Source: an uncultured Treponema sp.
GTDB lineage: Bacteria > Spirochaetota > Spirochaetia > Treponematales > Treponemataceae
Reading direction: 5' to 3'
Length of the DNA stretch: 38,172 nt
Assembly (NCBI GenBank): GCA_938045195.1
Contig: CALINC010000013.1
Coordinates: forward strand, 1-38,172
Shown here: piece by piece, positions 31,011 to 38,172 of the stretch
Layout: every line of letters begins with the position of its first letter
Numbering within the stretch: the stretch's first letter is position 1
Position numbers and translations under genes: made by a program
The notes under the pieces: generated by a model
What the model was told of the DNA's origin: nothing
What the model saw: only the letters and a program-made list of their open reading frames with translations
Database searches by the model: none

Positions 31011-34000
31011 ATGATTTATATTATTTTTAATATTTTAACTTTAGTTATTTGTACAGCAATAATTATAGGCTTTAGACAGAGTGATAAAAATAACCGTTCA
31101 ATTGAAAAAGCAAAACGTTACGGTGAAAAAATAAAAGAAGATTTAGATGCTTTTATAAATGAAAGGCAATCCGCATTAACCGATTTGATGACGGAATTGG
31201 GCGTGCAGCAAACCCGTGCCATTGCAACCGTAAAAAAATTGGACGAAGTATACGAACAGTTTATGAAAAATACGGGAGCGATAGAAACCCGCTCTGCAGC
31301 CATCCAAGAAATAGACCGCTATATCACAAAATCGGAGCAAACCGTTCAAAAGTTGATGGATATGACGGCTCTTGCAGAAAAAAACCTTACTGAAATTACA
31401 AAAGAAGCGGATTTTGTCGATTCTCTTGCAAAGACAATCAACAAATCAAAAGCGGAACTCAATGCCGTTACAAACAAAATCCCCGAACTGCAAAAGGCTT
31501 TTGCGGAAGATGCCGAATCAAAACTCGAACTTTATAAAGATAAAATTTTGGAAGAAATGCAGGACGTAATCACTGTAGTGGAAGACCGTATTGCAGCCGC
31601 CCAAAAAAATACAGGCGAATTATTACAAGTTGCGGAAATTAAATTGCAAGACCTCTATAAACAGGCATTTACTGCGGCTGCCGACAAAGCCGGCTCTTTA
31701 CAGGAAGCTGCATTTGCAAAATTAAAAGAAGAAACTGCCGAGCATGTTCAAAATTACCGCAAAGAATTTGAAGAAACGGCTTTGCAAATCAAAGAAGAAA
31801 TGTATTCGGGCTTTAATGAAACAAAACGGCTTACGGATGAGTTTAAAAGCGGATGGCAAACCCAAACAACCGATTTTATTGCACAGCTCAAATCGGATAT
31901 TTCTCAAGCAGAAACGGGAATTACACACCGCATAGAAACCCTTATGGAAAAATTAAACGAAACCGAAAATTCCGCATCGGCACGTTCCGACGCTCTTTCG
32001 GCTGATTTAAACCAGACGGAAGCGACAATGCGGTCTCAATTCAATTCGCTTGCGTCCAATTTTCACGAGAACATAAATTCGCTTGCAAAATTTACCGATA
32101 AAAAACTGAATGATTTTAAAGCTCAAACCGAAGCACGCTTTACCAAATTTGAACAAACCATAGCCGATGTTGATGTTTTAAAAACGGAAATAGAAAAAGC
32201 GCAAGAAGGAATAAAAAGCGAATTGCTTGCAGAAATTGCAGCTTATTCTTCTTCAATAAAACAAACGCAGCAAAATTTCTTATCCGAATTTACCGATAAT
32301 TCCGAAAAAATCAGAGAACGGATGAAAACTATTGACGCGGGAATTGAAGAATTAAAAGACAAGGCATATTCAAATGTTTCTGAAAAACTTAAAATGTTTG
32401 AAGACGATTTCTTTGCAGATCTTGCAAAACGAAGCGACGCAATCAGCTTGAGTTTTGACCAATGGAAAGAAGACGTTTCCGCAAATATGACATTGCTCGC
32501 CTCTGAAAGCGAATCTGCACGCAAAGATATTGAGGCGCAATATAAACAAGATTTACGTGTACGGATTGCTCAAGCTGCTGAGGAATATAAACAGCAATTT
32601 GCAAGGCTTGACGAAAAGGTAAGCGAGATTGCAAATAATTTGGATATGCGTTTAAGTGCTGCCGATGATAGAATTCAAAGCTACACCGACAAACTTAATA
32701 ATGATGTAAATGCAATAAGCGAAAAAGCGGTTAAACAGTTAGACAGCGAGCTTTCTTCATTTAAATCGCAGCTGCAAGAAGCAATACGTCAACAAAACGG
32801 AGAATTGGAAGCCGGTTCAAAAACTATGCAAGAACGCCTTGCTATAATACGGGAAGAATCTGAAGCCCTTCTTGGTGCCGTTAAAAAAGATTTTGAAGCA
32901 TGGAAGACTATGACCGATGAACAATTTACCGAAGCGCGATCTTTGTTTGACGATAAAATTACCAGTTTTGCCGGCTTAACCGAAAACGCAATAAAAAATC
33001 TTGATTCAAAATATAATGCTCAGTATAAAGATTTTATAACAAAAACGGACGATTCTTTTGAGAACCTGCATTCTGAAATAAACGAACTGGATAAAAAAAT
33101 TCTTTCCGTCAAAAAAGACTTGACGGAGCATGCTATTCGGGTTACAAACAATTTTGATGAAGAAGCGGAAAAATCAAAAGCGGCTATCGATAAAAAATTG
33201 CGCGACGCGGAATCCGAGGCGGAACATTCCGTTCAAAAAATAAGTGAAATGATTTTAGCAGTTAGAACCGAACTTGATGACGCGCAAGAGAAAGTACGTG
33301 CAAAAATTCAATCCGATGCCGACAGACTTAATTCCGTAATTGCAGAAATTGATAAAAAGCAAAATGCGTTTGTTGCGCAAACCAAAGTTTTTGAGCGTGC
33401 CGATGAATTAAAAGCCGGGCTTGAAAAAGACATCGATAATCTTAAAGGCGAAGTTACCCGATTTGAAATTTACAGGAATGCTATCGACAATTTGACTTTA
33501 CAGTACGAAAAAGTAACGCATTTGGAAGAAGAAGCCAATCAAAAAATTGCACGCTTTATGAGCGAACGTAAAAACATAGAACTCTTGGAAAGTGAATTTG
33601 TAAAGCTCAATACGCTTTCGGATTCTATGGATAAGAAAATAATCGAGCTTACCGGCGTAAATGATGATTTACAGCAATATCAAATTCAAATCCGTAGAAT
33701 TGAAGAAGGTATCGGAGACATAAATACCCGTTACGGCAGGCTTGAAAAAAAAGGCGAAGTGCTGGACCAAACTATGCAGAGCATAGATGCTGCATTTGAT
33801 AATCTTAAAGCCCTTGAAACCGATATAAAAAACTTTAAAACCGATATAATAGGCTTACCGCCTGAAATCGAAAAAATAAAAGTTACTGTAGAAACCCTTT
33901 TGGCAAATCAGGGGAGAGCCGAAGAAGTATGCGAGAGGATTGAATCGTTGGATTCGTCGGTAAACGACTTAAATGCCAAAATGGAATCGTTAAAGCAGGC

Positions 34001-34256
34001 AAGAAGCTGGCTTGCCGCTACGGAAACCCGTTTAAAGGATATTTCCAAAAATTCGGAAGAACAGTTAAAATTAATGGCGGATTTATTTAAATCGGATAAA
34101 CAGGCAAGAACTGAGGATGCCATTGTCCCGCGAAGCAAACAAGAAAACGTTTTGCAGTTATCGCGGCAAGGCTGGAAAGAAGCCGAGATTGCAAAAGCCT
34201 TAAATCTCAGCATTGGTGAAGTTGACCTCATTTTAGAGTTATCGGATAAAGGTTAA
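31011..34256 (+). CDS. Giant membrane-anchored spirochaete coiled-coil protein (SpiroCoCo-like)
   Basis: 1081 residues from ATG 31011 (AGGGTGG upstream). The longer frame start at 30969 lies inside the HAD gene. One N-terminal membrane helix (MIYIIFNILTLVICTAIIIGF) is followed by almost 1000 residues of Ala/Glu/Lys/Gln/Ser-rich heptad sequence without Pro-rich breaks. The final ~35 residues (LSRQGWKEAEIAKALNLSIGEVDLILEL in two stretches) form a helix-turn-helix-like domain of the DUF6115/sigma-region-4 type. I recognise the overall design as the spirochaete coiled-coil family; the exact function is unknown. A cytoplasmic scaffold or cell-length structural role, with the HTH binding DNA or a partner, is inference. 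Two paralogue-like internal repeats are not obvious. Confidence 0.8.
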   Translation: MIYIIFNILTLVICTAIIIGFRQSDKNNRSIEKAKRYGEKIKEDLDAFINERQSALTDLMTELGVQQTRAIATVKKLDEVYEQFMKNTGAIETRSAAIQEIDRYITKSEQTVQKLMDMTALAEKNLTEITKEADFVDSLAKTINKSKAELNAVTNKIPELQKAFAEDAESKLELYKDKILEEMQDVITVVEDRIAAAQKNTGELLQVAEIKLQDLYKQAFTAAADKAGSLQEAAFAKLKEETAEHVQNYRKEFEETALQIKEEMYSGFNETKRLTDEFKSGWQTQTTDFIAQLKSDISQAETGITHRIETLMEKLNETENSASARSDALSADLNQTEATMRSQFNSLASNFHENINSLAKFTDKKLNDFKAQTEARFTKFEQTIADVDVLKTEIEKAQEGIKSELLAEIAAYSSSIKQTQQNFLSEFTDNSEKIRERMKTIDAGIEELKDKAYSNVSEKLKMFEDDFFADLAKRSDAISLSFDQWKEDVSANMTLLASESESARKDIEAQYKQDLRVRIAQAAEEYKQQFARLDEKVSEIANNLDMRLSAADDRIQSYTDKLNNDVNAISEKAVKQLDSELSSFKSQLQEAIRQQNGELEAGSKTMQERLAIIREESEALLGAVKKDFEAWKTMTDEQFTEARSLFDDKITSFAGLTENAIKNLDSKYNAQYKDFITKTDDSFENLHSEINELDKKILSVKKDLTEHAIRVTNNFDEEAEKSKAAIDKKLRDAESEAEHSVQKISEMILAVRTELDDAQEKVRAKIQSDADRLNSVIAEIDKKQNAFVAQTKVFERADELKAGLEKDIDNLKGEVTRFEIYRNAIDNLTLQYEKVTHLEEEANQKIARFMSERKNIELLESEFVKLNTLSDSMDKKIIELTGVNDDLQQYQIQIRRIEEGIGDINTRYGRLEKKGEVLDQTMQSIDAAFDNLKALETDIKNFKTDIIGLPPEIEKIKVTVETLLANQGRAEEVCERIESLDSSVNDLNAKMESLKQARSWLAATETRLKDISKNSEEQLKLMADLFKSDKQARTEDAIVPRSKQENVLQLSRQGWKEAEIAKALNLSIGEVDLILELSDKG

Positions 34257-34365
34257 TTAAAAATGAAATATAAGGATTTTACTTTTATTTTTAATAAATT
34301 TCTTATGTTTTACCGAAAAAAAACCGATAAATATAAAAAAGGTTTGATAGTTTAGAGTTTTTGTG

Positions 34366-34394
34366 TTGACTTTATTTTAAATAATGGGTATAAT
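34366..34394 (+). promoter_or_regulatory. Promoter of the STAS/zinc-ribbon gene
   Basis: TTGACT (34366-34371), 17-bp spacer, TATAAT (34389-34394), a near-consensus sigma-70 promoter with a ~48-nt leader. The spacer before it (34257-34365) is AT-rich and shows no clear terminator for the coiled-coil gene. Confidence 0.85.
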
Positions 34395-34448
34395 TATCCG
34401 TCGGTGATATAGAAATTTATTGCGTAAAATTTTGGAGAATGCAGGGTT

Positions 34449-35000
34449 ATGAGTAATAACAGTATTATAGCAGGCTTTGACGAAGAAAAAGACGATAGTT
34501 TGAAGATTAAGCTGCAAAAAGTAGAAGGTCTCGATAAATGTGTAATAGTTTTTTTAAACGGATACATTGATACGTATAATTCTGCTTTTTTTCAAAAAAG
34601 AGTTGCGAAACTAATTGAAAGCGGATTTGTACAAATTATTTTTAATTGTGCATCTCTGAATTATGTTTCTTCGACAGGCATCGGCTCGTTTACTGCTTTT
34701 TTAAAAACGGTAAAACCACATGGCGGTGATATAGTTTTATTGGATATCCAGCCGAAAGTATATGAAATATTTCAATTATTAGGCTTTTCGCAGTTCTTTA
34801 ATATTAAAGACTCTCTTTCGGATGCGGTTGCATTTTTTACGTCTTCCACATCTACGGCACCAACGGAAATATTCCCGAAGATTTTTGCCTGCCCTATTTG
34901 TTCAAAAAAATTAAAGGCAACAAAACCGGGAAGATTCAGATGTTCCGAATGTAAAACAATACTTGCGATAGATAACAATGCACAAGTTTTCTTAGGGTAA
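34449..35000 (+). CDS. STAS-domain (anti-anti-sigma-like) protein with C-terminal zinc ribbon
   Basis: 183 residues, ATG 34449 after AGGG. Residues about 28-125 are a STAS fold: VIVFLNGYIDTYNSAFF, IIFNCASLNYVSSTGIGSF (Ser74/Ser75 at the site phosphorylated in SpoIIAA/RsbV-type proteins), and GGDIVLLDIQPKVYEIFQLLGF. A Ser/Thr-rich linker leads to a zinc ribbon with CPIC and CSEC knuckles (Cys148, Cys151, Cys165, Cys168). STAS proteins bind partner anti-sigma kinases in phosphorylation-controlled switches. Fusion to a zinc ribbon is uncommon and could add a nucleic-acid or protein contact. No RsbW/SpoIIAB-like kinase is in the window. Confidence 0.85.
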   Translation: MSNNSIIAGFDEEKDDSLKIKLQKVEGLDKCVIVFLNGYIDTYNSAFFQKRVAKLIESGFVQIIFNCASLNYVSSTGIGSFTAFLKTVKPHGGDIVLLDIQPKVYEIFQLLGFSQFFNIKDSLSDAVAFFTSSTSTAPTEIFPKIFACPICSKKLKATKPGRFRCSECKTILAIDNNAQVFLG

Positions 35001-35073
35001 TTATAATCAGTACTGAATTTATATTCACAATAATTCGGTATTTATTTGTGTGTAGTTATCTTTGGAAAAAACT

Positions 35074-35925
35074 ATGTCTGTTATTATGATTCAGGGGACG
35101 ACCTCTTCGGCAGGTAAATCTCTTTTTTGCACAGGTCTTTGCCGTATATTTAAAAACAAAGGGTTAAAATCCGTTCCTTTTAAATCTCAAAATATGTCTT
35201 CACGCTTTTTTCTCACTCAGGACGGAAAAAAAATCAGCACGGCACAAGCACTTCAAGCGCAAGCCGCAGGGCTTGAGCCTTCAGTTCTTATGAACCCTAT
35301 CCTTCTTATTCCCAAAACCGATACAGGTGCAAAGGTTATCATTCTAGGCGAGGAAAAAACGGAAATGAAAGCAAAAGAATATTTTGAATATAAAAAAACA
35401 TTCCGCCCGATGATTTTACAAACCTTTAAAAAACTTGAAGCCGACAATGATATTGTAGTTATCGAAGGAGCAGGAAGCCCTGCCGAAATCAACTTAAATC
35501 AAAATGATATAGTAAATATGGGAATGGCTGAAATGGCTGATGCACCTGTATTGCTTATTGCCGATATTGACCGGGGCGGCGTTTTTGCTCAATTATACGG
35601 CACAGTTATGCTCTTGCCCGAAAAAGACAGGTGCCGCATAAAAGGGATGATAATAAACAAATTCCGCGGAGATAAAAGCCTTTTAGATTCCGGCATTACT
35701 ATGATTGAAAAAATGCTGAATATACCCGTAATCGCAACAATTCCCTATATGCATTTGGAACTTGCAGATGAAGACAGTTTGATAGATTCCGATAAAAAGT
35801 GCAATACAAACAGCCAAACACAAGCCGAAATTGAGCAAGAACTTAATAAATTGGCAAGTCTCATTGAAGAAAATACAGATATGAATTTTATTTATAAAAT
35901 TGCAGGGCTTACGGTTAATAAATAG
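35074..35925 (+). CDS. CobQ/CbiP-like cobyric acid synthase lacking the glutamine amidotransferase domain
   Basis: 283 residues from ATG 35074 (GGAAAA upstream; an in-frame TTG at 35062 is possible). The N-terminal dethiobiotin-synthetase-like domain is well kept: IQGTTSSAGKSLFCTGLCRI (P-loop), VPFKSQNM, AQALQAQAAGLEPSVLMNPIL, VVIEGAGSPAEINL, DIVNMGMAEMADAPVLLIADI, DRGGVFAQLYGT, and IKGMIINKFRGD. After the DEDS motif (about residue 247) the sequence jumps to a short tail (ELNKLASLIEENTDMNFIYKI) resembling the extreme C-terminus of full CobQ. The ~200-residue GATase domain with its Cys/His pair is missing. Full enzymes are about 490-510 residues. It could use free ammonia or a separate amidotransferase, or act on another substrate; no other cobalamin gene is adjacent. 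Confidence 0.82.
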   Translation: MSVIMIQGTTSSAGKSLFCTGLCRIFKNKGLKSVPFKSQNMSSRFFLTQDGKKISTAQALQAQAAGLEPSVLMNPILLIPKTDTGAKVIILGEEKTEMKAKEYFEYKKTFRPMILQTFKKLEADNDIVVIEGAGSPAEINLNQNDIVNMGMAEMADAPVLLIADIDRGGVFAQLYGTVMLLPEKDRCRIKGMIINKFRGDKSLLDSGITMIEKMLNIPVIATIPYMHLELADEDSLIDSDKKCNTNSQTQAEIEQELNKLASLIEENTDMNFIYKIAGLTVNK

Positions 35926-35927
35926 AA

Positions 35928-35972
35928 AGCGGCATCCTCTAAAAATTTTCCGTTTTGAGAATGCCGTTTATA
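35928..35972. terminator. Terminator between the CobQ-like gene and pnp
   Basis: A 12-bp stem (35928-35939 with 35957-35968) with one wobble and one mismatch, a 17-nt loop, and a short T-rich tail. It is placed between convergent genes, 3 bp after one stop and 10 bp from the other, so it probably works in both directions. Confidence 0.7.
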
Positions 35973-35982
35973 CTATGCGATA

Positions 35983-38082
35983 TTACTTCTTTTGACGCTC
36001 TTCTAATGCATCAATGTATGAAAGATTTAGCCGTCCGAGTTTATCTATTTCCAAAAGTTTTACCGGAATTTCTTGCCCTTCCTTTAAAACATCGCTTACT
36101 TTTTCTACGCGGGAGCGGGATAGTTTCGAGATGTGGCATAAGCCTTCTTTGCCGGGTATAATTTCTACGAAAGCACCGAATTCCATAATCTTTTTGACAA
36201 CACCGTCGTAAATAGTGCCTACTTCGGGGTCGCTTGTAATACCCTTTACGATAGACAATGCTCCTTTAATATCGGAAGAGCCGTCTTTGCCGTAAATGGT
36301 AACGGTGCCGTCATTTTCGGTGTTAATGGTAACGCTGTACTTTTCCGAAATTGCTTTAACATTTTTTCCGCCGGGGCCGATTAAAGCACCGATTTTATCT
36401 TCGGGAATTTTCATAGTTTCGACACGCGGAGCATATTGAGAAAGCTCTGCATTCGGGGCAGAAATGGTTTTATTCATTATGCCGAGTATGTGCATCCGTC
36501 CCTCTTTGGCTTGTGCGAGCGCATTCTTCATAATTTCGGAAGAAACGCCGGCGATTTTTATGTCCATCTGAAAGCCTGTAATACCGTCTTCGGTACCGGC
36601 TACTTTAAAGTCCATATCGCCTAAGTGATCTTCTTCTCCTAAAATATCGGAAAGAATTGCGTATCGGTCATTGCCTTCGGTGATTAAACCCATTGCGATG
36701 CCCGCTACCGGTTTTTTCATAGGAACACCGGCATGTAAAAGGGCAAGAGTGCCGGAACAAACAGTCGCCATTGAAGAGGAACCGTTCGATTCCAAAATTT
36801 CCGAAACAACGCGGACTGTATACGGAAATTTATCGCGGGACGGAAGCATAGGGTACAGCGAGCGGTGGGCAAGATTACCATGACCGATTTCTCTTCTTCC
36901 GGCGGCTAGTCTTCCTACTTCACCTACGGAAAACGGCGGGAAGTTATAATGAAGAATAAAGTTTTCTCTTCGGTCGCCTTCAATATCGTCGTAGATTTGC
37001 TCATCAAAGACCGTTCCTATAGTTACGACACCGAGCGATTGCGTTTCGCCGCGGGTAAAAACCGCAGAGCCGTGCGGACGTGGCAAAACACCGATTTCAC
37101 AGGTTATAGGGCGGATATCCTTTGTACCGCGTCCGTCAACCCGCAGCCCCTTATCCAAGATGTTTTTTCGTAAGATGGTGTATTCCATATCTTCAAACAA
37201 GGCATTAAAGAGTTTAAGCTGAATTTCGTCTTCCAGTTGCTCGGCATATTTTTCTGCAATTGCTTCGCGGACTTTATCGGATTCTTGGCGGCGTTCCACC
37301 TTGGTTGCAAGGTAAAGGGTTTTGGATAAAAGAGGGAAAGCTTCATCATAAATTGCTTGTTTATTTTCAAGTTCGATTTCAAGCGGTGCGAGGGGAAGTT
37401 TTTCTTTACCTGCAAGAGCTCGTAAATCTTCTTGGATTTTGCATAATTCTTTTATCATTTCGTGAGCTTTTTCCAACGCCGTAAGCATAACTTCTTCCGA
37501 AACCTCATGAGCGCCGCCTTCTACCATTGTGATACCTTCTTTTGTACCTGCAACGACAATTTCCATATCGGCTGTCTCGATTTGCGCAAAGGTCGGATTT
37601 ATAATATATTCGCCGTTTTTGAACGCAACACGGGCAGCTGCAATGGGACCGTCAAAAGGAATATCTGAGATGTGAACGGCAGCAGAGCTTGCAATAACGG
37701 CAAGGATGTCAGGCGGGTTTACCATATCTGTGGAAATACAGGTCGGTACGAGCTGTATTTCTCTACCGAATTCTTTTTTGAAAAGCGGACGCATCGGGCG
37801 GTCTATAAGCCTTGACACGAGGATTTCTTTGTCTTTGGGGCGGCTTTCCCGTTTTATAAAACCGCCGGGTATTTTTCCTGCGGCATAATATTTTTCGTTA
37901 TAATCTACCGTTAACGGAACATAGTCTAAGCCCTCTTGAGCCTTCCCTGATGCACAGATTGTCGCTAAAATTGCCGAACCGGCATATTCAGCGTAAATTG
38001 AACCGTTGGCTTGTTTTGCCAAATGCCCTGTTTCGAGTATTAAATCGTGATTTCCTATTTTGTAAATTACTCTTTGTTTCAT
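35983..38082 (-). CDS. pnp: Polyribonucleotide nucleotidyltransferase
   Basis: 699 residues from ATG 38082 (AGGAGAAAG upstream). A longer frame to the window edge reads through the hairpin leader. There are two RNase PH-like domains: the first has YAGSAILATICASGKAQEGLDYVPLTVDY, RESRPKDKEILVSRLIDRPMRPLF; the second has GLRVDGRGTKDIRPI, HGSAVFTRGETQSLG, and YNFPPFSVGEVGRL, with DILGEEDHLGDMDFKVAGT carrying the catalytic Asp pair. KH (IGALIGPGGKNVKAISEK) and S1 (GTIYDGVVKKIMEFGAFVEIIPGKEGLCHISKL) domains complete the enzyme. It degrades RNA 3' to 5' by phosphorolysis. Its promoter and the usual rpsO neighbour are beyond the edge. Confidence 0.97.
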   Translation of the reverse strand: MKQRVIYKIGNHDLILETGHLAKQANGSIYAEYAGSAILATICASGKAQEGLDYVPLTVDYNEKYYAAGKIPGGFIKRESRPKDKEILVSRLIDRPMRPLFKKEFGREIQLVPTCISTDMVNPPDILAVIASSAAVHISDIPFDGPIAAARVAFKNGEYIINPTFAQIETADMEIVVAGTKEGITMVEGGAHEVSEEVMLTALEKAHEMIKELCKIQEDLRALAGKEKLPLAPLEIELENKQAIYDEAFPLLSKTLYLATKVERRQESDKVREAIAEKYAEQLEDEIQLKLFNALFEDMEYTILRKNILDKGLRVDGRGTKDIRPITCEIGVLPRPHGSAVFTRGETQSLGVVTIGTVFDEQIYDDIEGDRRENFILHYNFPPFSVGEVGRLAAGRREIGHGNLAHRSLYPMLPSRDKFPYTVRVVSEILESNGSSSMATVCSGTLALLHAGVPMKKPVAGIAMGLITEGNDRYAILSDILGEEDHLGDMDFKVAGTEDGITGFQMDIKIAGVSSEIMKNALAQAKEGRMHILGIMNKTISAPNAELSQYAPRVETMKIPEDKIGALIGPGGKNVKAISEKYSVTINTENDGTVTIYGKDGSSDIKGALSIVKGITSDPEVGTIYDGVVKKIMEFGAFVEIIPGKEGLCHISKLSRSRVEKVSDVLKEGQEIPVKLLEIDKLGRLNLSYIDALEERQKK

Positions 38083-38090
38083 TCTTTCTC

Positions 38091-38172
38091 CTATAAAAAC
38101 TTTTTGCAGGGATTTGAAAATCCCGAAAAAAGTTTTTTCAAGCAGTTTTGCATTTTGCAAAACTGCATACAA
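38091..38172 (-). promoter_or_regulatory. Double-hairpin leader of pnp, sharing a repeat with 23959-23996
   Basis: On the minus strand a perfect 11-bp hairpin with a 3-nt loop (38166-38156 with 38152-38142) is followed by a second. In the second, AAAAACTTTTT (38137-38127) pairs with AAAAAGTTTTT (38105-38095), enclosing GGGATTT/AAATCCC (38124-38118 with 38115-38109). The second hairpin ends just upstream of the ribosome binding site. The flanking blocks recur upstream of the DUF3298 gene, so at least part is a dispersed element rather than pnp-specific. Confidence 0.7.

Noticed and set aside
38083..38172. N-terminal extension of PNPase to the window edge
   Set aside because: The added residues are encoded by the hairpin leader and differ from PNPase N-termini; AGGAGAAAG marks ATG 38082 as the start.
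1..38172. CRISPR arrays, insertion sequences, prophage, toxin-antitoxin pairs
   Set aside because: No regularly spaced repeats, transposase or integrase motifs, phage genes or small overlapping toxin-antitoxin-like pairs were seen; the direct repeats are three scattered ~155-bp copies.

Overview
The window looks like chromosomal DNA from an oral or host-associated Treponema close to T. denticola. The clearest evidence is a tmRNA on the minus strand (22655-23003) whose tag reads AENNDSFDYALAA, the Treponema-type tag. Supporting evidence is a moderately AT-rich composition, a giant spirochaete coiled-coil protein (31011-34256), spirochaete-style lipoproteins, and both selenocysteine-insertion proteins SelA and SelB. 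There is no phage, transposase, CRISPR array or tRNA. It is a mosaic of housekeeping genes, small signalling genes and intergenic repeats.

Layout. 1-4379: a homopolymer tract, an InlB-like repeat lipoprotein, and a two-gene operon of paralogous proteins resembling the ornithine cyclodeaminase (ArgZ/AgrE C-terminal, TIGR00300-like) family. 4380-4617: convergent spacer packed with palindromes. 4618-9088 (minus): cysS, then an ECF sigma factor, its zinc-finger anti-sigma factor and an exported IPT/TIG plus transglutaminase-fold protein, overlapping end to start. 9213-10751: a decayed chemoreceptor gene. 10877-14257: an S9 peptidase divergent from xseA. 14450-18178: selB, a DUF2147 protein and a convergent CapA-like lipoprotein. 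18270-22572: pyruvate phosphate dikinase, AroH-type chorismate mutase, bacteriohemerythrin and a macrodomain protein. 22655-28014: ssrA, a DUF3298 exported protein, a dus-selA pair, and divergent purB. 28265-29996: rpsB-tsf. 30269-38082: HAD hydrolase, coiled-coil protein, STAS/zinc-ribbon protein, a short CobQ-like protein and pnp.

Three patterns stand out beyond the gene list. (i) A dispersed repeat of about 155 bp occurs three times (7531-7600 shortened, 23095-23252, 27993-28147), each time abutting or forming a stop codon; one hairpin keeps pairing through compensatory changes, and one copy supplies the last residues of PurB. (ii) At least five genes (selA, selB, purB, aroH, the HAD gene, and nearly capA) have a -10 box only 5-9 nt before the ATG and no Shine-Dalgarno sequence, suggesting leaderless mRNAs, while the other genes have ordinary ribosome binding sites. 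(iii) The second ornithine cyclodeaminase-like paralogue has lost several polar motif residues kept by the first, suggesting a non-catalytic partner or a changed substrate.

All functional calls rest on motif recognition by eye; no database search was run. Start codons were moved from the longest possible frame wherever a ribosome binding site or family N-terminus indicated it.
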